Positions 10,990-22,819 of a stretch of DNA of 64,000 nt are shown piece after piece. Numbering within the stretch: the stretch's first letter is position 1; each line of letters opens with the position of its first letter. The stretch covers positions 35,831,323 to 35,895,322 of the forward strand of contig OX463842.1 in NCBI GenBank assembly GCA_949825065.1, written 5' to 3'. The position numbers and the translations under genes are program-made. The notes beneath the pieces were generated by a model. That model made no database searches, was not told the origin of the DNA, and saw only the letters and a program-made list of their open reading frames with translations. The stretch is from Odontocerum albicorne (taxonomy: Eukaryota > Arthropoda > Insecta > Trichoptera > Odontoceridae).

Positions 10990-12689
10990 TATTATCCATC
11001 AGATTTTATCCCTAGCCTAAATAATGGTATTTTTAAGTAAAGGGCAGATTATTGATTTGTATGAATTCTAGTTTGAACACACTGCAACCCTTGCAGGAAA
11101 AATATAAACAAAGCGTTTGGGGAAGGTATTAGTAACAATAGAATAATGCACTGTTGATTTCGAAAATTCCGTTCAATAAATATGGATCTGAAAAATTAAC
11201 CCCGAAGAAGACCCGATAAAAAGCAAAATAAAATTAAAAACATGGATACCTCACAAATCGATAGAAGAGCGAAAATTAAGACGTCAATAAATTTTTCTAC
11301 TCTCTTAAAATGAAATGCAGCAACATCCTTTTTTAGGCAGAATTGTTGCTCGTAACAAAAAATGGATTATTGATAATAACTGAAAAAGATCTGGTTAATG
11401 GTTGGACGCTACAGAGTCTCCGAAATAAGGTAGGGGTGACCATTTAGTTAAATAAAATAATGAATAATTACTGATTAAGTTTTTATTCATTATTTTATTT
11501 TTAAAACCACAAGAATTGGTAACTGCGGATTCATACTGTCATGAAATTGATGAAATGCTTAAAAGACTAAAGAAAAAACAGTCATCGTTAATAGCAGACC
11601 CACTCTGTTTCAAGATAATGCCAAATTGCATACTTTACAATTAAACATCAATTAATAAACACAATTGACATTAGAAGTCATACTGTACCTACAATGTAAT
11701 CCGGACTTATCATCAACGGATTATAATTTTTTTTTACCATCTAGAACTATTTCTCCGCACCAAAGTATATAAAAACCAAAGAGAGGTTTAAAAAGACTTA
11801 ATAGTGTTTATAGCCTCTCAAAATGAAGGTTATGTTAAAAGTGGGATATATGCGTTGATTGGACGTCGGAAATTTAATAGTAGCAGGTGGAGCTTATTTC
11901 TATTAAAAACATCCAAATTTTAAAAAGATATGACATTTTATCTTTTTATGTAGAAAAAGGACAATTTATATGTTACAATGTAAGTGTAATGTAATACTTG
12001 ATATGTTTCAGCATTCTATTGACTACTTTCCATCATTTGAAAAAAAATATCTAGGAAGTAAAAGCAAGATCCATGTAAAAAGAAAAAGACCGTTAATTAG
12101 TAAAACCATACATTAAACGTTGGTATTATCACGTGCAATATAATAATATCACGTGGTTATTATTACACGTGTTTAATAAAAATAAATTACAAATAAATTT
12201 AAAATGCTGACGATTTAATGGAATCCGCGGTGCGTTCTTTATTAGAAAGATTCAACTGAACACTTGTATATATTTTTTTTAAGAATTTTCAATTATTTAA
12301 TCTTGTTAAATTTTACACAATAGGTTAAATATCTTGATTTTTTAAATCAAATTTCGCGAGTTTTCTTTCTCATTACAGGACACAATGCTTTGTTCACAAA
12401 GAGACATGCTAATAAATTTATTCCCGAGAGGAAATTCAAAAAATTTTGAATTTTTCCCAAGATAATGAATAAACGTTTATCGATGATGAATCAAATATGG
12501 CTGGAAAATTGAAAAGGGGAACATGTAGGGGGAATCTTTTGCTTATGTAACACTCATTTCCCGTCCTTAAATATTCAGACGTTGAAAAAAAAAACATTGC
12601 TTTACATTCATCAAATAGGATGGTTTCACATCTGTTAAAAAATAAACAAAATAAAATATATTTTGAGTAAATTTTGAATCCAAGATTTT
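10990..12689. other. No gene recognised
   Basis: About 1.7 kb of AT-rich DNA without a convincing reading frame. A small palindromic cluster with repeated CACGTG/ATTATTACACGT sequence is present near 12125-12175. Confidence 0.5.
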
Positions 12690-12735
12690 TTTCTTCTTCT
12701 TTCTTCTTCTTTCTTCTTCATCATCATTATCAACA
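12690..12735. repeat. TTC/TCA microsatellite, probable LINE tail
   Basis: TTC-rich then TCATCATTATC. Read on the minus strand it is a (GAT)n(GAAGAA)n tail directly downstream of a LINE-C 3' end, like the GATGAAGAAGAAGAA that ends the LINE-A copy near 46670. Confidence 0.7.
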
Positions 12736-12739
12736 TCAC

Positions 12740-13005
12740 AACAGATCTCTTTTTGTCTCTGCCACGTCTATACACCCCGTCATGCATAATATCATATTGC
12801 AAAAGCTTTTAACTTTTCCCTCTTTCAGAATTTGATTAATTTAGTTGTGCGATAGATCTTACCAAATTTTTCGAACCTTCTTGTATAGATTATTTTTGTA
12901 AATCTTTCACATTCATCGTTTCTACATGACCATCATCTCAATGTTCTTTTCTTCAATTTAAATACTGCAATTCCTTTCAATCCACGTTATATCCTAATGT
13001 ATTTA
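12740..13005 (-). pseudogene. LINE-C 3' fragment
   Basis: The minus strand has the shape of the LINE-C reverse transcriptase C-terminus: a CMTGCIDVAETKRD block (about 12745-12790) after a lysine-rich stretch, matching the ACM..CM.V.EAK order seen in the better copies at 17395-17855 and 26540-26765. Stops and frameshifts are present. The microsatellite at 12690-12735 would be its tail. Confidence 0.5.
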
Positions 13006-13139
13006 TATCTTATTCTGTTACACATTCATAAATGTTTCTTTGTTTTCACCTTCTCTCTTTATTGTCTATTGAGATAGGGATGAAGCGCTTCTACAATATT
13101 CCTCCTGAAAACTCTGACTTTTTCATCTTGTTTAACTGT

Positions 13140-13490
13140 ACAAAAGGAGTGGAATAATTGTAGTGGGAATGTCAGCGTTAAGAATATATGGAAAGTCTAT
13201 GTGTGGCAGAATAAGTAATATAATTACTATGGATGAATACGAGATAAAAAAAAAACTGATGTATTAACTAGGGTGAAAAAAAGCACTTTAACGTGGTGTT
13301 AAGACATGTTAAACATAAGAAAGTAAAGTGAAACGAGTAAATAAACTTTAGAATTAAAAACAAAGTTAGGAGTAAGAGGCATACGAATGTATGAAAATTA
13401 TAAATGTGGAGGAGGGAAATAAAATATGGTGTGATAGGAAAGTTTGGTGTTCTATCTTTTCTGCTTACTCAGTAAAATGGCGCGTTGAAA
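13140..13490 (+). pseudogene. LINE-C 3' fragment, very decayed
   Basis: Only the final block is clear: TTCTATCTTTTCTGCTTACT followed by AAATGGCGCGTTGA near 13450-13490. It corresponds to the shared LINE-C terminal box (CTGTCTTCTCTGCCTACCCC...GGAAACGGCGTGAT). Upstream sequence shows faint similarity with many stops. Confidence 0.4.
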
Positions 13491-14569
13491 TATATATTTC
13501 TATAATGTAATACAATAAAGTATCCTTACGGCGAGAATATCTTAAGTCGTAACGCATGATTTGGAGATATTGAGATTTGTAAGTTTTAAATCATGAAAAT
13601 ATACCATAACTTTTACGGTGTAACATTTTCGGGGCTTACGAAAATATCGCGTTTTGTGACTCAAACGCACATCGAGCCACAAAAACGCAACATAAATTCC
13701 GAAAGACCTTATACAATAGATAATAATTACGAAGGACCTTAAACCACAGATAATAAAAACAGATTTCATGCACTAACTGTATCAAGTTTAACCATGTACA
13801 CAAAATAATTAAAATAATAACCTTATATGCAAGTCTATGAGCATTCACGTAAAATATTTTATAGGTCCAAAAGTTGCAAACCTGAACATATTTAAGCAAG
13901 TGAACATGTTTTCAAAAGGAGATGTTATTGTTTATTTTTGACAAATTAAATGTATTACAAAAGAAATAAGACGAGTATAAGGATTTGAAGGTGGAAGCTG
14001 TGGCCATTAGATTAGATTATTTCCCACGTCTACATATACTCGTAACTTGATATATTTGGCCAATTGTTAAGTAACGTTATTTTTCATAAGCTCTTGGACA
14101 GCATCCAAACGTCATCAAATTCCTACACGGCTTCCTTTCTTTAGATAAAAAGCAATTTTTCACAATTTCGGGATATAAAGACACACGTCTTCTAGCGGCT
14201 CTAGTTGACATACTACTTAGGGGAGAGTTATCAAATTTTAACTGTTGCATCGTCTGGCCATGCGCTAATTGCTAAGGTATTTACCCATACAAGATAAAAC
14301 TTCTTCATACCGAAAACTTTTTGACCTCAGTGGTACACGATTTCACCTGGATTTGCACTTTAATTATGCATAATTTTAAAGTAAACTTTTAACTTGCTTA
14401 ATGATATCCCTCCAGCACGGGCCTACGCAGGTTCTCTCATGTTCGAAATACTAACTTTACAATGCTCCCAAGTCATAATCTTCCAGGTATGATGGTGAGC
14501 ATTAGAAGTTATAGATGTGATGACGAATACATATCCCTGTGGGATGTCTATTCCTTATCTGATACTTAT
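13491..14569. other. No gene recognised
   Basis: Two overlapping minus-strand frames (13542-13769, 13636-13899) have no recognisable domain. The rest is AT-rich. Confidence 0.45.
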
Positions 14570-14720
14570 AATGACTATCTGATTATTCCCATAAATCAAG
14601 CCTCCTGGCTTTAGAACCACTGAAGAAATACAGAACTTGTAGTTTTATCATCGCACATGTTGATAATACTACTGCACGTGTTGATAATACTACCGCGCGT
14701 GAAGACGCTACAAAACCTCT
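14570..14720 (-). repeat. SINE-C-like dispersed repeat, copy 1
   Basis: The minus strand reads ...CGCGGTAGTATTATCAACA...GTGCGATGATAAAACTACA...GTTCTTCAGTGGTTCTAAA-type body sequence. It is shared with 20640-20770 and 29630-29832. It also contains an internal duplication (TGTTGATAATACTACTGCACG then TGTTGATAATACTACCGCGC on the plus strand). Confidence 0.55.
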
Positions 14721-14828
14721 AACAAACACATCTAACGCTGGCGGTCATTATTAACAGACATGCTAATTTACCAGATTGGGACCACTTTTTTTGGGAGGCT
14801 ATCGTAAATCGAACATTAGCCCCCTAGG

Positions 14829-14876
14829 TGGAAGCGTCTTACCTACTAGGTCTTGGAAGCGTCTTACCTACTAGGT
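14829..14876. repeat. 25-bp direct repeat, 2 units
   Basis: GGAAGCGTCTTACCTACTAG occurs twice, 25 bp apart, with no mismatch. This is a recent short tandem duplication. Confidence 0.9.
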
Positions 14877-14958
14877 CACATAGAATGTAAAAGGTCGTAA
14901 ACGAGTATTTGTGTATACTTCGGCCTATTATCAACAGCAAAACATATTTTCTCATTTA

Positions 14959-15126
14959 TATCATACTGTTCTATTATGGTAATCTCTAGTAAGCACAGTT
15001 ATAACGCTATTAATATCATATTGTTCTATTATGGTAATCTCTAGTAAGCACAGTTATAACGCTATTAATATCATATTGTTCTATTATGGTAATCTCTAGT
15101 AAGCACAGTTATAACGCTATTAATAT
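14959..15126. repeat. 55-bp tandem repeat, 3 units
   Basis: The unit contains GTTCTATTATGGTAATCTCT and AGTAAGCACAGTTATAACGC. The three units are almost identical; the first has CATACTG for CATATTG. Confidence 0.95.
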
Positions 15127-15396
15127 AGCGGCTCTTGATGGGCTTAGCATAATATTGAATATATTAGGAATTTAATAAGCTTTGTCTTCATCAAATATTC
15201 TTGATTTGTCTTGAACTATTCAATCCAATTCTTTTCTTTCCTAAAATTATTTGGTTGCTGTATGTAATGTTTAATAAAATATCATGAATTCCAAATAATT
15301 AAGATAAAACTACTCTTATTTATTAAAAAAAATCTACTACTTATTTTAGAACGTACGTCAGTTCAGTAGGAATGTTAATCTAAATAAATGACAAAA

Positions 15397-15577
15397 TCCA
15401 TGGTCTTGTTAAAGAGACGCCGGTCTCTTACAAAACATGAGCTACGGATTCGATTCCCGTGGCTACTCATTTTTTTAAACGCGCTACAGTCTGGGTTTCA
15501 CTTCAGATCTCTTTAACATATTTCTAGTAGGTCGGTAGAGATTGTCACATTTAACACGCCCGATTGAAATGTATACG
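15397..15577 (+). repeat. SINE-B copy 3
   Basis: TCCATGGTCTTGTTAAAGAG is a damaged A-box region, and GGATTCGATTCCCGTGGC a good B box. The SINE-B linker and body follow, ending ACACGCCCGATTGAAATGTA. Confidence 0.7.
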
Positions 15578-16149
15578 AAAAAACCGTAATAAAATGTCGT
15601 TCCTTTCTTGGGATGTTAGCTCCTAGTTCTCTATCTAAATGTTTGGTGTTGTCTTCTATAAAAACAATCGTAGGACAACAAAATATGAGGTATTCTATTC
15701 AACAAAAAACTCATTTGTTTTATATTAATTCCACGTCTGCATACATTCAAGTATATTTATCATTAAATAATGGGCTTATACAACATGCATATAATGACAG
15801 ACCTTTTATACTCTGTTCATGTTTAAATCGAAAGTTGACCGCATCGCTTTTTGTCATGGATATTTAGTCAACCATATCTTAACAAACGAAACGATTGTCT
15901 CACATCTCACTGTGACCTAAAACATTAATCCCATAAAACCAGCAAAGCTGTCTGTAAATTTCAGCGGCACTGTTGTTTTTATTACAAAAACGAGACATAA
16001 AATACGAATCAAAGCCAACAGAAAGTTAAATAATCCAACTTCTCAACTTCAATCAGCGATAATTTCAAAACGGGTTTTACTTTAAGTAAAACGCCCCTTA
16101 TTTGAAAAATAAGAGTTAAACACTGTAACAAACTGCCACCAATTAATGG
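15578..16149. other. No gene recognised
   Basis: One plus-strand frame (15613-15867, 84 codons) has no domain I recognise. The remainder is AT-rich. Confidence 0.4.
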
Positions 16150-16470
16150 GAATCATAATCTGGAAGTGACCGATGTTATTTACTTAGGTTCCAATATTGC
16201 CAACCATGGAAGATGTGAGGCTGAGATGAAAGGAAGAACAGGAATGGCAAAAAAGTCAAAGCTGGAAAAGATATGGAAGAACAGAACTATTACCACCACG
16301 ACAAAAGTGCGCCTGGTTAAGTATCTCGTATTTGCAATATTCTATATTGTACGGATACTTGGACTCTGAAAGCAAGCGAGAGACTTAGAATAGATAAAAT
16401 GTGGTGCTAGAAAAGAATGTTACGAATTTCATAGACTGCAAGGCAAACTATTATCCACCATCCTTTTTTA
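16150..16470 (+). pseudogene. LINE-B reverse transcriptase C-terminal fragment
   Basis: This is non-LTR reverse transcriptase sequence downstream of the catalytic box. VIYLGSNIANHGRCEAEMKG (16172 on) matches the YLGSxIxxxGxCExEI block. KLEKIWKNRTI and TTTKVRLVKYLVFAIFY follow. After a frameshift at about 16350 come TWTLKASERLRID and a degenerate RMLRIS region. The same blocks occur at 40250-40640 and 63820-63999. It lacks the active site and is not functional. Confidence 0.8.
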
Positions 16471-16849
16471 ACACAAACCATCTCTCGTCCTATATTGCGC
16501 CTCCTGAAATGAGCTTCGCGCTACATTTTCACTTCGTTATTCCATCGGATGTGTGCTCTGCCTCTGCTTCTTTTGACACTTTCCGCTGACTTGACTGCTA
16601 AAGGTTGTTTTCCTTCCAAATTGACTGCTAAACGTTGTTTTCCTTCCCCCACGCTACGTGTCTAAAGATCTTACACATAGCATAGAGAAGCGCGTCTCAA
16701 TCTCAAAGGATATAAATAAAAATATAAAATCTAATGCCACTGCATATCGCATTAAGAGTTATTACGTATATACGATATTCAAGACATTAAAAACAAATCA
16801 GAAAAATTCAAATGAGGTTTTCTTCTAATATGTTAAATATGGAGTATTG

Positions 16850-17250
16850 GTTGTCCGAAAAGTAATGTCAAATTCTAACGCGAAATTGCTTCAAATACAC
16901 TTGGATTTGATATTTTCAGTATCTCGACAATTCATCGTGTCGAAGAACGTTGGTTCATCTCGTCTTAAATGTATTTGGTCGTCATCAATGGAAATCGGCG
17001 TTCAAGAGCGGTCACCATCTTCCAGTGTCGCATGAACATTATGGGATTTTCAAACCACATTCGACACGCAGGATCGTTTAATGTTTCGTCACCGTACACT
17101 GTATATCGATGTTTTTGTTTGATTGTGTCGAAATTTTTCTTGTTTTTCCTTTGCGGTAGTAAAATAAATCAAACACCAAACAAGCAACTTTTTTCTGTCT
17201 TCAAAATGAAGCCAAAACATTGCCAAAGTAATTCAGGTGAACAATGATCT
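16850..17250 (-). mobile_element. mariner-like remnant (N-terminal part)
   Basis: A mariner-type end, TTGGTTGTCCGAAAAGTAAT, lies at 16850 next to TA. Reading in from about 17230 on the minus strand gives broken pieces typical of the mariner N-terminal domain: HFEDRKKLL, then YGDETLNDPACRMWF, then PISIDDDQI. They are separated by frameshifts. The catalytic domain is missing, so this is a short deletion derivative or a relic. Confidence 0.5.
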
Positions 17251-17394
17251 TTGATCGTAATAACATGCATTCAGTACGTTAGCAATAAAGTTAACAACGA
17301 AAATTTCTCCTCAAAGACATATATCTGAGTAATACAAAACTCCTTTCCGAAGAACCTAATATAATACAATATAAAATAAAGTAATTAAGATCCA

Positions 17395-17855
17395 ACTTTG
17401 ATAAATGGAAGTGAAACATTGATGCGGAAAAGTCTGAAAGGAGTCGAATAAATGCATGCATTGAAAATATGTGGGGGTGACAATAGATGGCATAACACGG
17501 AATTAAGTAGGGATGAACATGAATTTAAGGTTGTTGTATTGAGTGAAATGAAGAATACCACTCAGATGGTTTGGGCATGTGGAACGAATGAAAAAATTAA
17601 GGTTAACAAAATAAATATATGGTGTAAATTTGATATAGAGGTATGAGAGAGGAACACCAAGTTAAGTTTGGTTGGATCAAGTGAATGGTGTTTTCAAAGT
17701 AGGAAATGTAAAAAGACAAAGAACTCGTAAAAGTTGTACATATAACACTTGGATGTGAAAAAGACGAAATATGTGTGTCAAGATTAGAAAACCTGGTACT
17801 CTGTCCTCTCTGCCTGCTTCGACTAGGAAATGGCGTGATAGTATGTATTATACAT
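17395..17855 (+). pseudogene. LINE-C 3' fragment
   Basis: C-terminal region of a non-LTR reverse transcriptase. It has TLINGSETLMRKSLKGVE (start of the SETW block), MHALKICGG (normally a basic MRSLR.MCGV region), MVWACGTNEKIK (degenerate RWFGHVERM), and then the terminal box TCTGTCCTCTCTGCCTGCTT...GGAAATGGCGTGATAG at 17795-17840. Several stops and frameshifts are present. The same layout occurs at 30930-31290 and 51290-51810. Confidence 0.7.
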
Positions 17856-18308
17856 ATTTATCCCAGTAAGATTTCAATTCGGAGTAAGTGCTAATATGTT
17901 GCTTCGTAAGTGAAACAAGAATGAATCAGACTTGATAGTTTGCGCCTTATATCAATGAGAGCTGGGAAACTGTGTGCATCGAGCTCAGACTAAAGACCAT
18001 ATTTTGAGGTGATCCTCTTAACGTTCTTTGTGTGTAGCTACAATAGGTTGCTTCGTAATCCCTGAGGATGCGATAACATGACTACGGATCCAAAACATAT
18101 TTGAGACGCTCAGAATACAATTGGAACAATTCACGAAAGATAAGTTTTGAAAAAAAAAAAAGGTATTTTGAAGATAAAGCAGTTAGTCTACTGAGAAGTT
18201 TATTTCATTTCACTGTTTCTTTTATTTTACTCAGCAAAAAACACTTCAAGTTTGGATTTCGTATGCAATTTACTAAAATATTACATGTATCAGTTTAATT
18301 ATGTTTTT
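17856..18308. other. No gene recognised
   Basis: AT-rich. The 65-codon frame at 18101-18298 shows no motif. Confidence 0.45.
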
Positions 18309-18450
18309 GAGGTATTGCTGTGTTGAGTTGGCTTAAATGCGTTCGAAGTTTCGAAGACTTTGCAACTTTCTTCTTTAAGCCTTAGTCAATAAACATTACC
18401 GAAACGTCAACCATTATGATATTTAAGCCAACTCAACACAGCAACGCCTC
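18309..18450. repeat. 30-bp inverted repeat with ~82-bp spacer
   Basis: The left arm (18309-18338) carries TTGCTGTGTTGAGTTGGCTT and the right arm (18421-18450) is its complement, 28 of 30 positions matching. The spacer includes the self-complementary TTCGAAGTTTCGAA. A transcript would fold into a long hairpin. It could be a foldback or MITE element, or the paired termini of a larger retroelement. Confidence 0.85.
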
Positions 18451-18745
18451 CCAGAAAACTTGTTGAAAACAGCCGTCAAAATCTTCGGACATATTTACTT
18501 ATACTTTTTAATTTATATTTAAGGGTATTGCATCTGTCATGGAGAAGTTAAGAGAATGACACGTTTTACATTTTTTTTGTACATTTGAAGCTCAGTAAAT
18601 ATTTTAAATAATATATGTTACATGCATTTTAATACATTAAGGCTTTTTGATAGTAACATAGTGCACGTATGTATGTGTATATATAAGAACATTTCGAAAT
18701 CTCACATATATCTCAAGATAAATTGCAGAAAAACCATTTAAAAGT

Positions 18746-18800
18746 GAAGCTATCAAAATGTTTGAGTTCATCTCATATCATCCCCCCCGGTCGAGATACA
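18746..18800. repeat. Short dispersed repeat, copy 1
   Basis: GAAGCTATCAAAATGTTTGA followed by TTCATCTCATATCATCCC. It matches AAAGCTATCAAAAGGTCTGG...CTCATCTCAGAACATCC at 52797-52850. Family unknown. Confidence 0.5.
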
Positions 18801-18839
18801 CCGAATTAATACAGGACGAGCCCGGCCGCGATGGCATCA

Positions 18840-19110
18840 GATTTACACCATAACGCCATTTCCCTGTTAGAGTAGGCAAAAACAGACTGCAAATTTTTCC
18901 TATCATTTGATACGTCTTTCCCTTTTTCACATCTATAAATCTGCTCATACAGCTTCTGCTGTTTCTCTTACTCCTTGCCTTTTATTCACTTGGCCTAATA
19001 ATATTTTTCTTGATCGTTCTCTTTTATGACTTCCACAAATTTGTTTTGTCAATCTTGTGGCACCCATCTGTTTAACATGTCCAAATCACGCAAACATTTT
19101 TAGCTCACAT
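18840..19110 (-). pseudogene. LINE-C 3' fragment
   Basis: Read on the minus strand the LINE-C terminal box is clear at about 18852-18890 (CAGTCTGTTTTTGCCTACTC...GGGAAATGGCGTTATGG). It is preceded by lysine-rich coding remnants (AAGGGAAAGACG, AGAAGCTGTATGAGCAGA). It is decayed and out of frame. Confidence 0.6.
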
Positions 19111-19939
19111 TTGTCTTGATAATTATATTTTTTATTTTGTTATACATTGTCATACCACACATTCATCTCAATGTACGAATTTCCACAGAATTAACTCAGC
19201 TTCTTTCATTATTTTTTCACACCCACGTTTAGAAAATTAATTATATTTAAAAAAATGTATTTTTTAAGTAAAACTACCAAAAATAAACATAATTTTTCTA
19301 AAAATTATATTTAATTTAAGAAAAAACCGTTATTCCATCCTGTAACGTATTCGAATATAACCATATGATGTTTTTTTTTACATCCAATTGCAAAAATATG
19401 TGAGACAATTTGATATCTGTTCCATCGTAAAATAAGTTTGCCATAAGAAAAATCGAATTTCATTACGCATAAGTTCATTTCCGCAAAGAATGAGCGAAGA
19501 CCGTACTTCGTCAAGACAGGTTAAAGGTAGGTACAAGCCACGTACAAGGTAGGCACAAGGTAGGCACAAGGAAATACTAAAAGAGTAGAGCTTATTTTAT
19601 GAAATAACGCTTACTAACGCAGCAATTTGTCTGCTTGACTGTCTCCTGATATATTCACCCTATCTCCATCACCGATACAAGCGAGATTGGAAAATTTGCG
19701 AGGACGAAACATTCTTGTAAAATTGGGCTTGATAGCAAAATTGCTCATTGGGGCTTTTCTCACGAAAAAAATCTGACGTGTTCTTGTCACGACTTGAAGA
19801 ATTAAAGTTTATCGTCGTTTGAAAACGATCGTCGTTTGAAAATTACTTGAAGATAAAGAGTATTTTTTTAATAAAAAATACATCCACATCAGCGTGATCT
19901 GTGCCTGAATTTTGACATTTAACTACATTGATACGTACA
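19111..19939. other. No gene recognised
   Basis: AT-rich. Two overlapping minus-strand frames (19311-19569) lack a recognisable domain. A short repeat of GTAGGCACAAG occurs at 19545-19570. Confidence 0.45.
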
Positions 19940-20270
19940 ATAATGATTCTCATTAACCTCCTTGTCTCCACTCCTCTCGGGCACTTGCCATTTAGATGGC
20001 AGTATATAGATTTCTCTTAGTCAACTCCTTTATATAAACTCTTTATCTTGCTGGCATTCTGCCTTTGTCCCTTCTTTCTAGCACACTACCTATAACCATC
20101 ATTTTCACCAGATTATATGAATCACATCTGTAAATAGGCCTAAAAAAAGGAAGATATCCTGGAAACACATTGAGAACAGTCGCACTGTCACATTTTACTC
20201 AATCTATGATGACGTGCCTTCTTCTAACGGTTTATAGGATTCTCAGCATCTGACGTCAACATCACATATC
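19940..20270 (-). pseudogene. LINE 3' fragment, unassigned family
   Basis: The minus strand encodes a basic C-terminal tail typical of non-LTR reverse transcriptases: VLERRDKGRMPAR (20095-20060), then VYIKELTKRNLYTAI and MASAREEWRQGG (about 20050-19950). The pattern R..R...Y/I..LT......A..MA..R..W is usual downstream of the polymerase domain. Stops and at least one frameshift are present. Confidence 0.6.
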
Positions 20271-20639
20271 AAATAAATCGATTATTTCACTATAATGATT
20301 ATATGTACAACAAAATAAAGGTACGTAAAATCATTTACAATAGTTTGCAATGCCTTCAGGTCATAAGATAGAATGAAATATTATATTGTATCAGGTTAAG
20401 ATTTTAAAGCATAATATTTGATGTCATAATAGCAATATACACCAAAGATAATTTTGGATGAAAAACTTGAATTTAAGTACCCATTTATAACAATAATATA
20501 AGGAAAATTTATATACTCGTAGATCAAACTCTCCTGAAGGGTGCTGTGACTTGAAATTCGAACCCATTTAAACATGCCCTCGTTGGTGATATGCACATTT
20601 TGAAGCACGTACTTGTAACCGGAAGATAGTACTTTTTTC

Positions 20640-20770
20640 CCATCAAATCGGACATTCGGGTTTTAGAACCAAGACGGGCGCTATTTGTCATCGTGCATAT
20701 TGATAATTCTACCGCACACTTGAAGCCCATACTAGAATTGTTACCAAACGAATCGCCGGTCTGAAATTCT
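20640..20770 (-). repeat. SINE-C-like dispersed repeat, copy 2
   Basis: The minus strand has CGGTAGAATTATCAATATGC, ACGATGACAAATAG and CTTGGTTCTAAAACCCGAAT. These align in order with the repeats at 14570-14720 and 29630-29832. No clear tRNA head is visible here. Confidence 0.5.
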
Positions 20771-21861
20771 TTCTTTTACAATCAATTTTGATATTTTTGT
20801 GTAGCATCGTTTATCAAAACGAAAACCCTAGAGTGGAAGACAAAACATCTAATAAACTAGACTACAGTGCACCAACGACATTCTTAAGTCCGACTCTTGG
20901 TTGTTTAACTAATTTAATTTCATGTCATCTGGATCAACGTTCAATTGTTGGCGACACTGATTTGAAGAAAAATAGATTATTAATTCCTTCTTGATATTCG
21001 ATTTTTTTTATATTACACTAGTCCCTTTCCATGTTCAAAGAATGGCTCAAATAAATACAAATTGAAATCATTAATCAACTAGATTTTTAACTTAATTAAT
21101 TTTACTGAACAATCGTCCATTTTACAAATCATCTATTTATGTTACTTTGACAAAATACGAGTATATTGCGAATTTGACTACCCGTGCCTCGAATTTTTTT
21201 ATCACATCTTTTTGACGCTACCATCAATGAAGTAAAATAAAAAAAAAGATGGCGCTTGCTTCACGCTAAAAGAAAATATTTGATAAGTGAAATATATAAG
21301 AAGCTTATGCGGATCGGGAGGTTTATGGTGTATCCGCTTCCCGTATGTCAAATCTTCTTTCCGTTCATTATGTACACACAGGAATGACTTTATGTACCGT
21401 CCCCGTACATATACCATATCTGTACTGTTCACATTTGAGATGAGTTGACACACACATAAAGAATAAATATAAACATATTTCTCCTTATTTAATGTCACTG
21501 TACTATACAAACAAATCAAATCGATATTTATACAGTTTACTACTTGAGTGATTTTAAGGAAAAAATGTATATTTTGTGAGTATTTAATTTGTAAAGTGCC
21601 CTACATTGTGTTTTAATTGCATTAAATTTCTAGTTCATTTGAAAATTGTCTTTAAACTAGATCATTTAGTTCCAATTTTAAAAATATCGTAACTCCATTT
21701 GAAAAAAAAAACAATTATTTGTTATCATAGTGTCATAAATTGTAATAGTACTAAATTGTACCTAAATAACAAAATACAAATGATCAGTTTCTATTTGATG
21801 AAAACCTCCATAAATGTTGTTTTCTCGATTAATTGAGATAAATTGGGTCAACTTTGATATA
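20771..21861. other. No gene recognised
   Basis: AT-rich. The 105-codon minus-strand frame at 21202-21519 has no recognisable domain or start context. Confidence 0.45.
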
Positions 21862-22819
21862 CTATGCGTATCCAGAAAGTAAGTGTACTGAGGCTTTCAC
21901 GACCGGATGGATTTTATTTTCGACATGTTGGCTACACTTCCGTGTAGCCTGACCCTTCCCCTCCGCAACGAGACCGGTTCGAGGTCAGTACGTTGAGAAG
22001 TGTCGACTCGACAACACGTTTCGTGAAAAATGTCAATCCAATCTCCCGCCAAGTGCGAAATACGCGGCGTCATCCGTTATCTCGTTTGGAAGGGAAAACC
22101 TCTGGTTGAGGTTTATAATGAGATGAAAACTGCATATGGTGATAAAGCTATGAATCGTACGAGTGTGTACAAGTGGTGTCGCGAGTTTAAAAACGGTCAC
22201 GTCACACCTCTTCACCCTCCGCCAAAAAGTTCATAACCACAATTTCAGCCAAGAAAATCATGGCATCCGTGTTTTGGAACTATCAAGGCATAATTTTAAT
22301 TGAATATATACCTTAAGGGGAGACCATCAACTCTGCAAGATACTGTGAGACCCTAAAAAAATTGTGGAGGGCGATTCAGAACAAGAGGAGAGGCATGCTG
22401 ACAAAGGGAGTCTGCCTGCTGCACGACAATGCCAGACCACACACGGCCAACGCCACGAAGGAACTGCTCGCCTCGTTTAAATGGGATGTCCTGAACCATC
22501 CCGCGCATTCCCCTGACCTAGCACCTTCAGATTACTATCTCTTTACCTCCCTGAAGCTGCACATGGGTGGAAAAAGGTTTTCAACCGACAAGGAGGTAAA
22601 GGAAGAGGTGGAGAAGTGGACGGAGGGGTTGGCGGGAAACTACTTCGAGGAAGGCATCAAAAAGTTGATACCCCGCTTCACCACCTGCATTGAGAGGAAT
22701 GACGACTATGTCGAAAAATAGCTTACATATGTACTACGGTAACCACGTAATTTTTTTGTTTAAATAAAAAAATTGTAACCTACAAAAATTCAGTACACTT
22801 ACTTTCTGGATATGCCTTG
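21862..22819 (+). mobile_element. mariner-A copy 2, internally deleted
   Basis: Terminal inverted repeats with core CCAGAAAGTAAGTGTACTG lie at both ends, flanked by TA at 21860-21861 and 22820-22821. At 958 bp it is similar in size to copy 1, but a different part of the transposase gene has been lost. Confidence 0.9.
22030..22721 (+). pseudogene. mariner-A transposase, deleted copy
   Basis: The ATG at 22030 opens the N-terminal DNA-binding domain (PAKCEIRGVIRYLVWKGK, then VYKWCREFKNG). After HVTPLHPPPK the frame shifts by one and goes straight to SAKKIMASVFWNYQGIILIE. The intervening segment with the first catalytic Asp has therefore been deleted. An in-frame TAA follows near 22315. From 22362 the C-terminus is open: LLHDNARPHTANATKELLAS and SPDLAPSDYYLF hold the second and third catalytic Asp with 34 residues between them (D34D). 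It ends FEEGIKKLIPRFTTCIER. It is not functional, but the C-terminal half is well preserved. Confidence 0.9.
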
